DNA of 32,163 bases, taken from a virus. Made by a program: the position numbers and the translations under genes. Shown here one piece after another: positions 5,842 to 15,940 of the stretch (the first letter of the stretch is position 1; each line of letters starts with the position of its first letter). The notes under the pieces are model-generated. The model made no database searches, had not been told where the DNA came from, and was given only the letters and a program-made list of their open reading frames with translations. The stretch covers positions 1-32,163 of IMG/VR virus record IMGVR_UViG_3300010883_000232. One strand, 5' to 3'.

Positions 5842-8327
5842 TAGCTGTACTCCCAGACAATAAGGTGCCCACTGCCGCCAGCGCCACCAGCCCGTTCTGT
5901 TGTGCCTTGATCCTGCCCGCCAGAACCGCCGCCACCGGTATTAGCCACCGCAGCGACCCCGGCAGATGTGTAAGAATTGGCAGCAACCCCGCCGCCCTCA
6001 CCGCCACCGGTGCCGCCTCGCGGATGAGATGCGCTTATCTCCGCAGTGTGACCGGGGAAGCCGGTCCCGTTATAATCTCCACCCGCTCCTGTACCACCGG
6101 CACCGCCCAATCCCGGTACTCCAGCAGTCGTGCCTCCAGTTCCGCCACCGACGCCGCCAGTGGCAGTTACAAGTGCGGCAAACGAGGACGTCGCCCCGGT
6201 CGCTCCAGCGTTATTCCCCGCCGCACCACCAGCGCCACCAGCGCCAATCGTGACCGTCGCAGACGAGGTGCTGGAGACATCAATCAATTCGTAAGCATAT
6301 CCACCGGACCCACCACCGCCGGAAGCAAAAACACCAGAGGTATCAGAAACCCCCCCGCCGCCGCCACCGCCGCCAACGACTTTAACGAGGACGGTGCGAA
6401 TGCCGCTCGGCCGTGTCCATGTCCCGCTGGAGGTGAAGACTTGCGTCGATACGATTCCACCGACTACCGCCGCAAAGGCCGGTGCTGAACCAGAGCCATT
6501 GCTTGTAAGAACATGCCCATCCGTTCCAACAGCCGTTGCAGCTACGGCACCTGTTCCGGCTCCGTATAACACTCCATCGGCAGCAAATGTTGAAGCACCG
6601 GTGCCGCCATTAGCGACAGAAAGATCAGTAGTGAGGGTCAATGATGCCAGACCTGCTGCACCAGCGATATTAACTGCACCCTTAAAGTCAACACTTAGGT
6701 CCGTTTGAGCCTCGAAAACCGAGGCGAATGTTCCTGACGCGGCATATCCAAGGATGAAGTCAGCCGTGGAGACGGCATTCGTATACATACCCCAACGCTT
6801 GCCACTCTCGCCGTTGTCTACGGTTACGAATTGTATCAATCCGTTGGGATTGGCGTTACCCGTGATCCCTTGCAACGTGAGCTTATTCTTGGAAGTTACA
6901 CCAGTTCCAGCCGTGGTCGTGGAAATCTGAACATCCGTCGTACCTGTGGGAATACCTATGACCTCAACATCAGCGTCGTTTTTCACGGTGATATCGTTGG
7001 TTGAGCCTTGTCCTGTGAGTATCAAGCCTTCAGCACTGGTATAGCCAATCGCCGCATTGTCGGCAGCGGATGTGTCACCGTCAGGCTCAAAAGTTGTTGC
7101 TGTTGCCACACCAGATGCATCAATGGTCGTGACAGTTGCAGCCGCTGGCGTTCCCGAACCGAGTATTCCGTCCAACGTGCCAGTGAATCCGGTGGCGGTC
7201 GCCTCGCCGGTTATGGTGACGCCTGTACTGGCGGTGGCTATTTTGACAGCGTTGTTATAATAGAGACTAACGGCACCATCATCGATGCACTGGATTGCGG
7301 TTTCACCGCCGTCGCCCCCCATTCTGATATTTACATTTGCCGAACCATCGATGTATAAAGCGCCGTCCCCAGCATCTCTTATATAGGAGTTCGAGCCATC
7401 GTGATAAATCTGGAGATCATTTCCGGGTTGACCCAAAATAAGTTTGGCACTGTCCGACAAAAGTAAATTGTCGGCACTCTCATCCCAGAGCATGTACCGA
7501 CCCGACGTAGCTCCAAAGAATTTTACGTCGAAGCCCGTGTCGTCGACTCCTATGCTGAGAGTCCCGTCTAGCTGAACATTCCCATCAATATCCACAGCAT
7601 CGAGATTTGTAGTCCCGTCGATATCTGCGTTACCTGAGATATCCAACGTCGCCGCGTCGAGTTCACCGGTGACCGTCAAACCCGTGGTGGACAGATCAAG
7701 CCCTTTGACGCCATTGACCGCCCAACCTAGCTGGTCGGCTCCTACGCGATACATGCCGGTATTTGGGTCTGATGTGAAGGAATAGTAGGGGAGCGAAACA
7801 GTACCATTCGAGCCTAGATGTTGCCCGGCTGATGTGGTCGATGTCGTCAGGGCATCGCCGGCTGAATTGAATAAAACGTAGGCATCTGCGACAGGTTCTG
7901 GGAATGTGGTTGACGCGCCACCAGTGTAGGTATCGGGGAATTTAAAGCTCTGCGCGATGTCACCATCACGTTCCTGCCCTGCCATCGTCAACCGGTCAAA
8001 ATCGGTTTCGATGGTGTTCGCCGCAAACGGATCGTTGGTCACATAATCGGTAGTTTGCGTGGTGGTGGTATTCCGCCTGATGTGCCACTGGACCGTGGAT
8101 GCCGGCGCCGATGCGGCGATTACCGTACCGGTAGAACCTGACCCACCGGTGACCGTGTAATGGCTGGTATAGGACTTCGTTACCTCGACACCGGTAGCGA
8201 TAGTCCGCTCGACAACGGTCAACTCGGATGCTGAACCAGTGCCCTGGAACGCGAAGGTCACCGCGAAACTGGTAACGCTGCCGTCACCTGTGTAGCTGAC
8301 TGATGTGGTTGTGGCTGAAACGCTCAT
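5841..8327 (-). CDS. Tail fibre protein with glycine-rich C-terminal domain
   Basis: 828 residues. Residues 1-150 match the T7 gp17-type N-terminus that anchors fibres to the tail (SYTGDGSVTSFAVTFAF, then a FAANTIETDFDRLTMAGQ segment). The middle is a long run of short Gly/Thr/Asp-rich beta repeats (DISGNADIDGTTNLDAVDIDG type) expected for a trimeric fibrous shaft. From about residue 636 there is a Trp/Arg strand and then about 170 residues dominated by glycine clusters (GGGGGGGG, GGGGSGG, GGAGG). Such polyglycine sandwich-like domains are known receptor-binding tips in other phages. No intramolecular chaperone domain is seen. It starts within the stop of the preceding internal virion gene (ATGA). 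Confidence 0.88.
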   Translation of the reverse strand: MSVSATTTSVSYTGDGSVTSFAVTFAFQGTGSASELTVVERTIATGVEVTKSYTSHYTVTGGSGSTGTVIAASAPASTVQWHIRRNTTTTQTTDYVTNDPFAANTIETDFDRLTMAGQERDGDIAQSFKFPDTYTGGASTTFPEPVADAYVLFNSAGDALTTSTTSAGQHLGSNGTVSLPYYSFTSDPNTGMYRVGADQLGWAVNGVKGLDLSTTGLTVTGELDAATLDISGNADIDGTTNLDAVDIDGNVQLDGTLSIGVDDTGFDVKFFGATSGRYMLWDESADNLLLSDSAKLILGQPGNDLQIYHDGSNSYIRDAGDGALYIDGSANVNIRMGGDGGETAIQCIDDGAVSLYYNNAVKIATASTGVTITGEATATGFTGTLDGILGSGTPAAATVTTIDASGVATATTFEPDGDTSAADNAAIGYTSAEGLILTGQGSTNDITVKNDADVEVIGIPTGTTDVQISTTTAGTGVTSKNKLTLQGITGNANPNGLIQFVTVDNGESGKRWGMYTNAVSTADFILGYAASGTFASVFEAQTDLSVDFKGAVNIAGAAGLASLTLTTDLSVANGGTGASTFAADGVLYGAGTGAVAATAVGTDGHVLTSNGSGSAPAFAAVVGGIVSTQVFTSSGTWTRPSGIRTVLVKVVGGGGGGGGVSDTSGVFASGGGGSGGYAYELIDVSSTSSATVTIGAGGAGGAAGNNAGATGATSSFAALVTATGGVGGGTGGTTAGVPGLGGAGGTGAGGDYNGTGFPGHTAEISASHPRGGTGGGEGGGVAANSYTSAGVAAVANTGGGGSGGQDQGTTERAGGAGGSGHLIVWEYS

Positions 8328-11263
8328 TGCCCTTGTCTCCCGACGGCTTCAATAATTTCACGGTGATCGAAAACCTTCTGTCGCAGGTCAGCGAATCTAT
8401 CCTGGTACTCTGGGTCATCCAAAAGAAACATTTTGGCGATGGCTTTATAATCGGCATCTATTGCCTTGATCAGGTCTTGTTTGATGGGCATAGACGCTTC
8501 TTTGAATGCCTTCAACGTCACAGTCTGTTCCAAGGCGTCATAGAAGGACGGTAACACCACGGTCTTGTTCCTTGCCTTCATGGACGGCGGATGGGCGGCG
8601 AACTTGACGAAAGCGTCATACTCTTCTGCTGTTAGAGGAACGCCGTCAATCTTGCGCGGTGGCATTGTCAACGGTACGCCAGCCGCCACCACCTCGACCA
8701 TGACAGGGTCGGCCTCGATCTTCTTGATGTCCTCACCGAGGATATCTGCCATGAACGGCGGCAGCAAAACCGACCTGATATTAGCACCCTTCTGGATACG
8801 GGGATTCCCGAACCGATCCCGGAGGATGGGGCCGTCAGTCTCTGTAAACGGCACCCTGCCATCCAGCTTCTTGAGCCCGGCATACAGGTCGCGTAATCCC
8901 ATCGGCTCATTGCGGTCAGGGATAATGCTGTCCATCAACGGGTTCTGGACACGCTCAATGGATGCAAGCAGGGAAGAGAATGGAACCTGTGATCCGATCA
9001 AGTCCTGCACCAACCTGGATACCGCTGTATTGCGTTCAGTGCCTGTCCGCTTGGAGATGACACCGGCAATATTAGCAAAGCCTCGCATGAAGGTTTGATC
9101 CTTCATGTAATCGAAGACGGTGTCCAGGCCCGACATCACAATGTCCTCGATCTCCTCCTGTGTGGCTGTCGGCCACCGGAACCTTTCTGCTACATCGGCC
9201 GCAATAGCCAGCACCATACTGGCGGGTTCTAGCTTGGCGTAAGAGACATAATCCACATCATCAGGATGCTGGATGTACATGTGCCCGACCTGTATCCAAC
9301 GCGGGTTCTCGACGCCCTCCTTGGGGGATACGAGAGACCACTTCTTCCACCCAAGGGATTCAAGTTGTTTCCGCATATTGCCGTCAGTGGGACCAGTACC
9401 GGTGATTCCACCATTGATGTATTCATTGGCGGCATAACCCATGGCCGCGGTGCCCATGCTGGCACGGGCGATAAGAACGTCCCGTTTAATGGGGTCTTTG
9501 GCGTTGGCGATGGCCTTAACAAAGCCGTAAGGCGAACGCTCTGCCGCCGCCTTGAAGATGTTAACCGGTGTCCGAAAGAACGGCACCAACATTCTGCCAA
9601 GCGTAGTCCCTTGAATGGAAGCACCGGCCGCACCAAGGAAACCCTCGACCGGGTTGGTAAAGGTGGCGTATTGAGCAAACTCCTCTGCCGACTTGCTGAT
9701 GTCCTCATGCCGCCCGGCGAAAACGTCATCCAGAGTCTCTGCAATGTCATCAACCGATGCGCCGTTGCGTTTCATGTCCAAGGCGCGGCGGGTGGCTAAA
9801 GAATTCAACTCCCGCCGGTACGCAACCGCCTTGAAGAACTCATCGGCAGTCATCAGGGCACGTCCAGGAAGGCGGATACCAGCACCGATATAATCCACCC
9901 ACCGCTGATGGATGGCGTCGGCGTCAGGTATCAGATTGGCGCCCGTGATCATGCGGCGTTTTGACGCCTCGATCTTGCTGGCGAGATCACGCACCTGAGC
10001 CTCTGTGCGCCACGCTTCGCCGGCGAGGCGCCAGCCATCACCGATACCCTGCACCGCACCGACCAGGTCGGAAATGGTTTCTTGCAGGTGAACCCGGTCA
10101 GCTTTTGAACCCATCACCTGACGCGCCAGACCGATGAGCCCAGCGCCGAAACGCTCTGGCACCTGCATGAACTGGAACATCGCGTTGCCGGTTATATTGG
10201 CAAAATGCGTTGCCGGCGCAGATAGTAATCCGTTGATCCACACCTCGAACCATGTGCCTTTTATCTTATCCCAGGCACCGTATGAGAACTTATTACGTTG
10301 TGCTTGCGAAGGCAAAATAAGGTAGGCATTTGCCATCTCGCGGACTGATTTGTCGCCACCGAACTGTTCCATTATGTTGGTAATACTTTGTGCGTCCACA
10401 TCTTCACCAACACCGCGGGGGATGCGGAACGCGGCCAGGGCTCTACCCGCTTCCATCTGCGCGCCCTTCATGTTGGTTTGTAACGCGCTTTGGAACGCCA
10501 GGTGCTGGCGGAACTTCAAGAGATCACGAGAATCTGTGCTGGTTGCCGCAATCTTAGCCAACCGGTTTAATTCCATGCCTGATGTGGCGATGGCCTGTAA
10601 TGATGCGGTGATCTCCTCCGCGTTCATCGCGGTGCCAACTTCCCGGCGCAGCAGCCTTTCCACCGTTCTATCCAGACCCATGCCTTTGGCAAGCGCCTGT
10701 GTCTCCTCCCATGACATCTTGCCACGGCCAGCCGCGCGACCGGCGTCCTTCCACATCTCGGCAACCTTATCGATGGTGCCCTTGAGGGCGTCGGGGCCGT
10801 CGATATTCTCCAGATTGAACTCTGCTGTCGGGATACCTTCTGCCCGTTGCGCGGTGGTGGGTGATGGGGCACCACTGGTCTTACCGGTAAGGGTGTTGTA
10901 ATCCAACACCTCCTCCGGGGTGGCTTCCCTGATAACCGTATATTCTCCGACCTGCCCAGCCGTGCGACCCTTTCCAACAACGTCATCAAGACGCTTGGTT
11001 GTCTTGGCACCACCCTGGAAAAGGCTTTTTAGGATCGTCGTGCCGACCCCGGCAACCTGGAATTCTTCTGTCTCGGGTCCGGGTTCTGGTTCCAGTAGCG
11101 AAACCGGCTCATCTATAGAGGGCGCCTCGCCAAGCAGGTTCTCTCCACCAAGATCAATATCATCCGACGCCGGGACTGCCGGCATTTGCCCATCAAAAAA
11201 CCCCGGCTGGGGGACCGGGGCTTGGTCGGGAGATGTGACTAGATCAAGAGGATTAATTGCCAT
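8324..11263 (-). CDS. Large internal virion protein (T7 gp16-like position)
   Basis: 979 residues, immediately upstream of the tail fibre gene, the place held by gp16 in T7. The N-terminal 80 residues are acidic and proline-rich, then the protein is mainly alpha-helical. Moderately hydrophobic, glycine-rich stretches occur at about 345-390 (LLSAPATHFANITGNAMFQF) and about 550-580 (AGASIQGTTLGRMLVPFFR), suitable for membrane insertion during DNA ejection. No lysozyme or transglycosylase motif was recognised, unlike T7 gp16. Its start overlaps the preceding gene by 11 bases. The role in the ejection channel is inferred from size and order. Confidence 0.72.
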   Translation of the reverse strand: MAINPLDLVTSPDQAPVPQPGFFDGQMPAVPASDDIDLGGENLLGEAPSIDEPVSLLEPEPGPETEEFQVAGVGTTILKSLFQGGAKTTKRLDDVVGKGRTAGQVGEYTVIREATPEEVLDYNTLTGKTSGAPSPTTAQRAEGIPTAEFNLENIDGPDALKGTIDKVAEMWKDAGRAAGRGKMSWEETQALAKGMGLDRTVERLLRREVGTAMNAEEITASLQAIATSGMELNRLAKIAATSTDSRDLLKFRQHLAFQSALQTNMKGAQMEAGRALAAFRIPRGVGEDVDAQSITNIMEQFGGDKSVREMANAYLILPSQAQRNKFSYGAWDKIKGTWFEVWINGLLSAPATHFANITGNAMFQFMQVPERFGAGLIGLARQVMGSKADRVHLQETISDLVGAVQGIGDGWRLAGEAWRTEAQVRDLASKIEASKRRMITGANLIPDADAIHQRWVDYIGAGIRLPGRALMTADEFFKAVAYRRELNSLATRRALDMKRNGASVDDIAETLDDVFAGRHEDISKSAEEFAQYATFTNPVEGFLGAAGASIQGTTLGRMLVPFFRTPVNIFKAAAERSPYGFVKAIANAKDPIKRDVLIARASMGTAAMGYAANEYINGGITGTGPTDGNMRKQLESLGWKKWSLVSPKEGVENPRWIQVGHMYIQHPDDVDYVSYAKLEPASMVLAIAADVAERFRWPTATQEEIEDIVMSGLDTVFDYMKDQTFMRGFANIAGVISKRTGTERNTAVSRLVQDLIGSQVPFSSLLASIERVQNPLMDSIIPDRNEPMGLRDLYAGLKKLDGRVPFTETDGPILRDRFGNPRIQKGANIRSVLLPPFMADILGEDIKKIEADPVMVEVVAAGVPLTMPPRKIDGVPLTAEEYDAFVKFAAHPPSMKARNKTVVLPSFYDALEQTVTLKAFKEASMPIKQDLIKAIDADYKAIAKMFLLDDPEYQDRFADLRQKVFDHREIIEAVGRQGQ

Positions 11264-14200
11264 TAACGCTTCCCGTCATGTTCCGGGGCATACCGTCTTT
11301 CTCGGCGGTAGAGAGGCGAGGGCCGAACCGCTTATCGTAATTGCTGAACGCCTCTAACGTTCGTCGGTTGACGCCTCGGGTTTGCGTGTCTGCCTGGGTG
11401 AGATCACCAACTCGTCGCTGGTATCTCCGAAAAGCTGCCTGAACTCGCTTGCGCTTCCCCGCCGTAAGCGCCTCCTCCCCACCTGACCCTCGGAGGTAGG
11501 CGCGGGCGGTGGCGAGCTTGCCGTCGAAGACGTCCTTGATTTTGGTTGCCTCGTCATTGAGTACCGTCCTTCGGAGTTGTGCTACGGACCCAACATACTC
11601 AGGTTTCTCTAAAAAGTCACTAGTGTGATGACGAGAATAGGAAACCACACTATCCAGGTCTATTCCCGCCGCTTCCAACGCATCGGCCAAGGCATCCTCT
11701 GTAATCCCCACCGGACCACCAGAACCGAATGACGGGTTAATATCCACAACCGTCCCGTTAGGCACTCGCTTCACGTTGATCTCGAACCCTTCAGGCAAGG
11801 CGTCGGCCACCGCTCGCAAGGCGTCCTCCGATATATCAGCGTCAATGCTCTTGATAAATGCAGAATATGTTTGGGTCATCCCCTCTGGCACCGGGTCACC
11901 ATGATTGGCGATCCTAAACACCGATGCCGCCATCGCATCTTGTCGCAGCCCGCGACCAAGCAACGACAGGAACGCTTGGCGTTCTGGCTCTGACATATCT
12001 GGTGGTAGTGGGATGCGAGCGTTTTTCGACAACTCGCCCCCAAATGTACCGAACCCCTTCTCCATCCGAGACAACCCACCGGCCTTACCGGTCACTGCTT
12101 TATAGACCACCTCGGCCACCGACTTATTACCCAGTTCCTTCTTTCGCCGGATCAGATCATCGATACTAGTGTTAACGATCTTGTCATGCTCCCGAACGGC
12201 GATAGTATCACCACGCTCACGGGCGGACCGGAGCAACCCGGCAACGCGGGCACCGACGGCACTCTGACTGGTTACAGTCTCGACAGTCGCGATAGATGAC
12301 TGGCGGAATCTGTCCAGCGTTGGTGCGAGCACTTCCTCCAGCCGTGGGTCGAGTAAGACCTCGTCGGTGAGCTTACCGCCAGGCACGTTGACGCCCGCCT
12401 CACGGAGATCATCCATAACTTTACCGAGAGCCTGGACGTAGTCATCGTTCCTTGCGTTACCCAGATCGGTGCGCTGTTGCACCCAGCCTAACGCTTGTAA
12501 CTGCCACGTCTCATATGGTGCCGCGTCTGCCGGGAGCTTGGCATTGAGACGATCACGAAGGCGAATATAGAAGTCGGACAGGACTTCATACGCAACTTGG
12601 TTACCAGCAATATCGTCACCATCGATCCCAAACGATGCCGCCACCTGCCGGTCATTGGTAGATAGCGGTGGCGAATTATCAAGCCCAAGATGGTATTGGA
12701 AAGTTCCTGAGAAATTACCGGTCTTCAATCCAGGTAGACTCTCCCCAGACAACGCTGTCCTGACCGGCGTTAAATGAGTTAACGGGGTGTCCATAGGAAC
12801 ACCGCGCCGATGCTGAGACAGCGACATCAAGGCCCGTCTAATATTCTGATGTGGGTCAGCTTGTGCGCTGGTCGCTGCAACAAGATCAATAAATTGTTTC
12901 ATCTCATCTGGGTTAAGATGAGGTAACACATCCCGAAAAGCCTCGGCAGATATCTCGTACCAATACCGAGCCCGATCAGGCAGTTTCAGGGCATCATCCC
13001 AGAACCCGATACCCCTAGGCTCAAATGTTTTTCCATCGGCGGCGAGCTTAGTAATCAATTCCCGACCTTGGGGACCGGCAGCTTCGACCGCATCATCCCA
13101 AGTGCTATCAAGATCAATCTGACTAAATGTCGCGCCGCCACCTGCCTTCTCCAGCGGCAAGGACGAATATTCTCTACCATCCGGCAAAGTCTTCGGGCCA
13201 GCCGTTGGCTCTCCACTCGCCACCCTGACCTCTGGCGGGAACGTGCCCTCCAGATCACCGTGGGTTCGCGACCGACGCAAAATATTAGTAGCCGAAACCC
13301 TCGCACCCTCCCCAGAAATCATCTCTCGCATCGTGGGATCACCCACATCCTTGGTACTCAGGCCCACCGGGAGTTGCTTGGCCCGTTGAACCGCTTGGCG
13401 GGCACCCGCATTCAATGTGCCCCATGGCACTGCCTTAACAGCTTTGATAGCCAAGAAGATTACCCCTTCAGCGGCCCCTCCTAAAACAAAACCATCAAGG
13501 GCGCTCTTAGCACGGCGCATAAACCCGGAATCATTTTCAGTCTTCCTGAAGACATTAAAAATAGTATCCGCCCATTCCTTGCGTTCAGGCCCTTTCGGGG
13601 ACAACGCGTCGAGACCTTCAATCATCGACGGTATAGTTCCAAGCATTGTCTGTTCAGTTTTCGCCGATCCGCCACCCTGGATAAAGTCAGTCAGTGCGCC
13701 CCATGCCATGCCACGCACAACTGGGTTAGCAACACCCAGCAACCGTACAGCTTGCACCGGCCCCGTTACCGCGCCAGTGCCAAACCGAGTAATACCCTCT
13801 GCAAGAGTTTTAACCCATTCGATACTGGCTTTCTCTCCAGCAAAAGCAGTGAAATCCTGGTCAAGGTCTGAAAGTCCCGGAATATTGCGTACAACCCAGG
13901 AACTCAGGGAGTTGATATTCTCTTCTATGTTTTCGCTACCGAATGCGGGGTCTCCCACGTCAAAGCCAAAACTTTCAAGAAGGCTGTATGTAGCATCCGC
14001 CGGGGCACCAATGATCATCGCCAATGCCCCGGTTGCGTCTCGTCCTGCCCTTATCATACCGCTTGCTGCACCAGACAATATATCCTGCGCAACGGACACT
14101 TCCTCTTTATCAGTCCCCGATCCATAACCAAGTCCCGCGGACCCCAGTGCGCCAACCCCTGCAACACTATCAGACGTGGATTGGGAATACCCCGGCTGGA

Positions 14201-14426
14201 ACCATTCCAGGTCAGAACCGCCCGGCCCGGCCCCCGCGATGGGCGGCGCAGGACTAGGCAGCGTTGCGCTATTAACACTCGGCCCCTGTCCCGGACTCAA
14301 ATCTGGCTTCTTATCCACCGCACCAACAGGATCAACAATAAGTGGCGCCGGCAGACTTGATGACATAGCGGCCGGGGAACCGGACTGTGCGAGGAGTAAT
14401 TCTTCATAGACATCATCTGCGTTCAT
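11253..14426 (-). CDS. Very large internal virion protein
   Basis: 1057 residues between the gp15-like and gp16-like genes, joined to both by short overlaps. The first 110 residues are low-complexity Pro/Ser/Gly; helical, partly amphipathic regions follow. A compact central region at about 485-640 looks like a separate globular domain: an aromatic helix (YWYEISAEAFRDVLPHL), FIDLVAATSAQADPHQNIRRAL, a KTGNFSGT turn and STNDRQVAASFG. The C-terminus is charged and helical. It is most likely ejected with the DNA as part of the trans-envelope channel. The central domain is not a feature of T7 internal proteins and its function is unknown. Confidence 0.7.
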   Translation of the reverse strand: MNADDVYEELLLAQSGSPAAMSSSLPAPLIVDPVGAVDKKPDLSPGQGPSVNSATLPSPAPPIAGAGPGGSDLEWFQPGYSQSTSDSVAGVGALGSAGLGYGSGTDKEEVSVAQDILSGAASGMIRAGRDATGALAMIIGAPADATYSLLESFGFDVGDPAFGSENIEENINSLSSWVVRNIPGLSDLDQDFTAFAGEKASIEWVKTLAEGITRFGTGAVTGPVQAVRLLGVANPVVRGMAWGALTDFIQGGGSAKTEQTMLGTIPSMIEGLDALSPKGPERKEWADTIFNVFRKTENDSGFMRRAKSALDGFVLGGAAEGVIFLAIKAVKAVPWGTLNAGARQAVQRAKQLPVGLSTKDVGDPTMREMISGEGARVSATNILRRSRTHGDLEGTFPPEVRVASGEPTAGPKTLPDGREYSSLPLEKAGGGATFSQIDLDSTWDDAVEAAGPQGRELITKLAADGKTFEPRGIGFWDDALKLPDRARYWYEISAEAFRDVLPHLNPDEMKQFIDLVAATSAQADPHQNIRRALMSLSQHRRGVPMDTPLTHLTPVRTALSGESLPGLKTGNFSGTFQYHLGLDNSPPLSTNDRQVAASFGIDGDDIAGNQVAYEVLSDFYIRLRDRLNAKLPADAAPYETWQLQALGWVQQRTDLGNARNDDYVQALGKVMDDLREAGVNVPGGKLTDEVLLDPRLEEVLAPTLDRFRQSSIATVETVTSQSAVGARVAGLLRSARERGDTIAVREHDKIVNTSIDDLIRRKKELGNKSVAEVVYKAVTGKAGGLSRMEKGFGTFGGELSKNARIPLPPDMSEPERQAFLSLLGRGLRQDAMAASVFRIANHGDPVPEGMTQTYSAFIKSIDADISEDALRAVADALPEGFEINVKRVPNGTVVDINPSFGSGGPVGITEDALADALEAAGIDLDSVVSYSRHHTSDFLEKPEYVGSVAQLRRTVLNDEATKIKDVFDGKLATARAYLRGSGGEEALTAGKRKRVQAAFRRYQRRVGDLTQADTQTRGVNRRTLEAFSNYDKRFGPRLSTAEKDGMPRNMTGSVNGN

Positions 14427-15940
14427 TTTGTAAACACCAAATTCCCCAACCTTTTAAGCCTAGCAACATCGCCGGCCGACAAGCCCGACATATATTTATT
14501 TATATAGACTTCGAGCTCGGCGGCTGTTTCGACTTTAATTCCAGCCAATACCTTTTTGGCGGCAGCAATATCCTTTGTCTGATCCTTCTTCTCGCCCTCC
14601 TCAAATTCCTCAATCAACTTATTGGCGCGTTCAACCGGGTCAAAAGGCTCACCCTTATCCCGCGCCTCAACCATTTCTGTCAGAACCGTAGTCCAGATGT
14701 TAGCTTGCGCCGCGTCAAATACGTCACCCTTCATACGCGCCGTGACCATGTCACCCGGCACAAACGCTGGCGATGACTTAACGATTTCCCGCGCCCGGCT
14801 AGTCCTGGCATTCAGCCTGGCGGTAAGCATAGTCATCAATTCAGCTTGATCTGTACCATTATATTCGACGATCTCGTCATGCGTGACTAAATGCGGGGTC
14901 ATCAGAATTTTCTTGCGTATTGCGATTGAGTCCTTCCGAACCAGGAACCGATTAGTGCGCCCCTCTACATCCTTGATCATCTGGTTAAAAGTACCGGGGT
15001 TCACCATCTTGTTCTTAGCTAGTTCATCGATAATGCCTCTACGCCGCTTCAGCGCGTCTTCAGCATTCTCATTGGGCTTTTCTCTATACAAATCCACTAT
15101 CAAAGCCTGGGCGCTTGTCTTGAGGTTATTATTCGTGCGGCGTTCTGTGTCAGCCGTCAATTTCGCAGATCGTTGGATATTGGTGATAGCCTTTGCTGTT
15201 AAACTAGCCTTTTTCTTTTCATCCAATTGAATCCACAGATGAAAAATGTCAAGGTCATCGAACACCTCCCTATCCATCTGCCGAAAAGCCGACACCATGG
15301 TGCCCACGGTCTGATCATTTATCCAACCGGTAACACCGCTCTCGGCGACATCCTTGACGAACTTTGACTTTAATTTAGCCCCTGCCTCAGACGTGATGAT
15401 GTGCTTTGATACAGCCAGTTTGATGGCATCCACGCCGGTGGTGGTCGCTAAAGACCAGGCAATCTTGTCACCACCTGGGGCGATACCATCCACCAGCGCA
15501 GCCAGGTTAGTATGAAGATCACCCAACATCTCGGAATAAGCGCGCTTGGTCGCAGTACCCTGGATGGAAATCTGCGACTTCCCGGAAAGCAGAGCCCACT
15601 TACTGTCAAACGCCTTCCGCACCTTCGGATGCATCGTCTTCGTGATTTCACTATAAATCTCAGTCGCGCGACCGCCGAATCCGTTCAACGCATCGATACC
15701 GGGCTGCGATTTTAATTCCGTTTCAAGCCCATGCAGTCTCAATTGTGCGTTGGTGGTTGCGGCCGTTAGTTCGCTGGATGCCTGGGCCTCAAATAAATCG
15801 TCACCAATTTTACCCATCTGCTGGAAGAAATTAGAACCAGCCTGGGCAACCTGATTATCGATGGGCACCATCGTAGGGGCAGGGACACCCGTAGTTCCGG
15901 GAATACTCGCTTGTCGCGTGTAAGTGGGGATGACAGCCAT
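14423..15940 (-). CDS. Internal virion protein (T7 gp15-like position)
   Basis: 505 residues, largely alpha-helical and rich in Ala, Lys and Glu with no membrane span. The N-terminus (MAVIPTYTRQASIPGTTG, then QAGSNFFQQMGKIGDDLFEAQ) is of the kind seen in internal virion proteins B of T7-like phages. It lies between the gp14-like gene (TAATG overlap) and the 1057-residue protein (ATGA overlap). By position it should form part of the internal core and ejection tube. Direct sequence similarity to T7 gp15 is not obvious by eye. Confidence 0.72.
   Translation of the reverse strand: MAVIPTYTRQASIPGTTGVPAPTMVPIDNQVAQAGSNFFQQMGKIGDDLFEAQASSELTAATTNAQLRLHGLETELKSQPGIDALNGFGGRATEIYSEITKTMHPKVRKAFDSKWALLSGKSQISIQGTATKRAYSEMLGDLHTNLAALVDGIAPGGDKIAWSLATTTGVDAIKLAVSKHIITSEAGAKLKSKFVKDVAESGVTGWINDQTVGTMVSAFRQMDREVFDDLDIFHLWIQLDEKKKASLTAKAITNIQRSAKLTADTERRTNNNLKTSAQALIVDLYREKPNENAEDALKRRRGIIDELAKNKMVNPGTFNQMIKDVEGRTNRFLVRKDSIAIRKKILMTPHLVTHDEIVEYNGTDQAELMTMLTARLNARTSRAREIVKSSPAFVPGDMVTARMKGDVFDAAQANIWTTVLTEMVEARDKGEPFDPVERANKLIEEFEEGEKKDQTKDIAAAKKVLAGIKVETAAELEVYINKYMSGLSAGDVARLKRLGNLVFTK

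Noticed and set aside
5829-6488. 219-residue plus-strand frame
   Set aside because: Antisense to the glycine-rich end of the tail fibre; the Ser/Arg/Thr-rich product has no start context.
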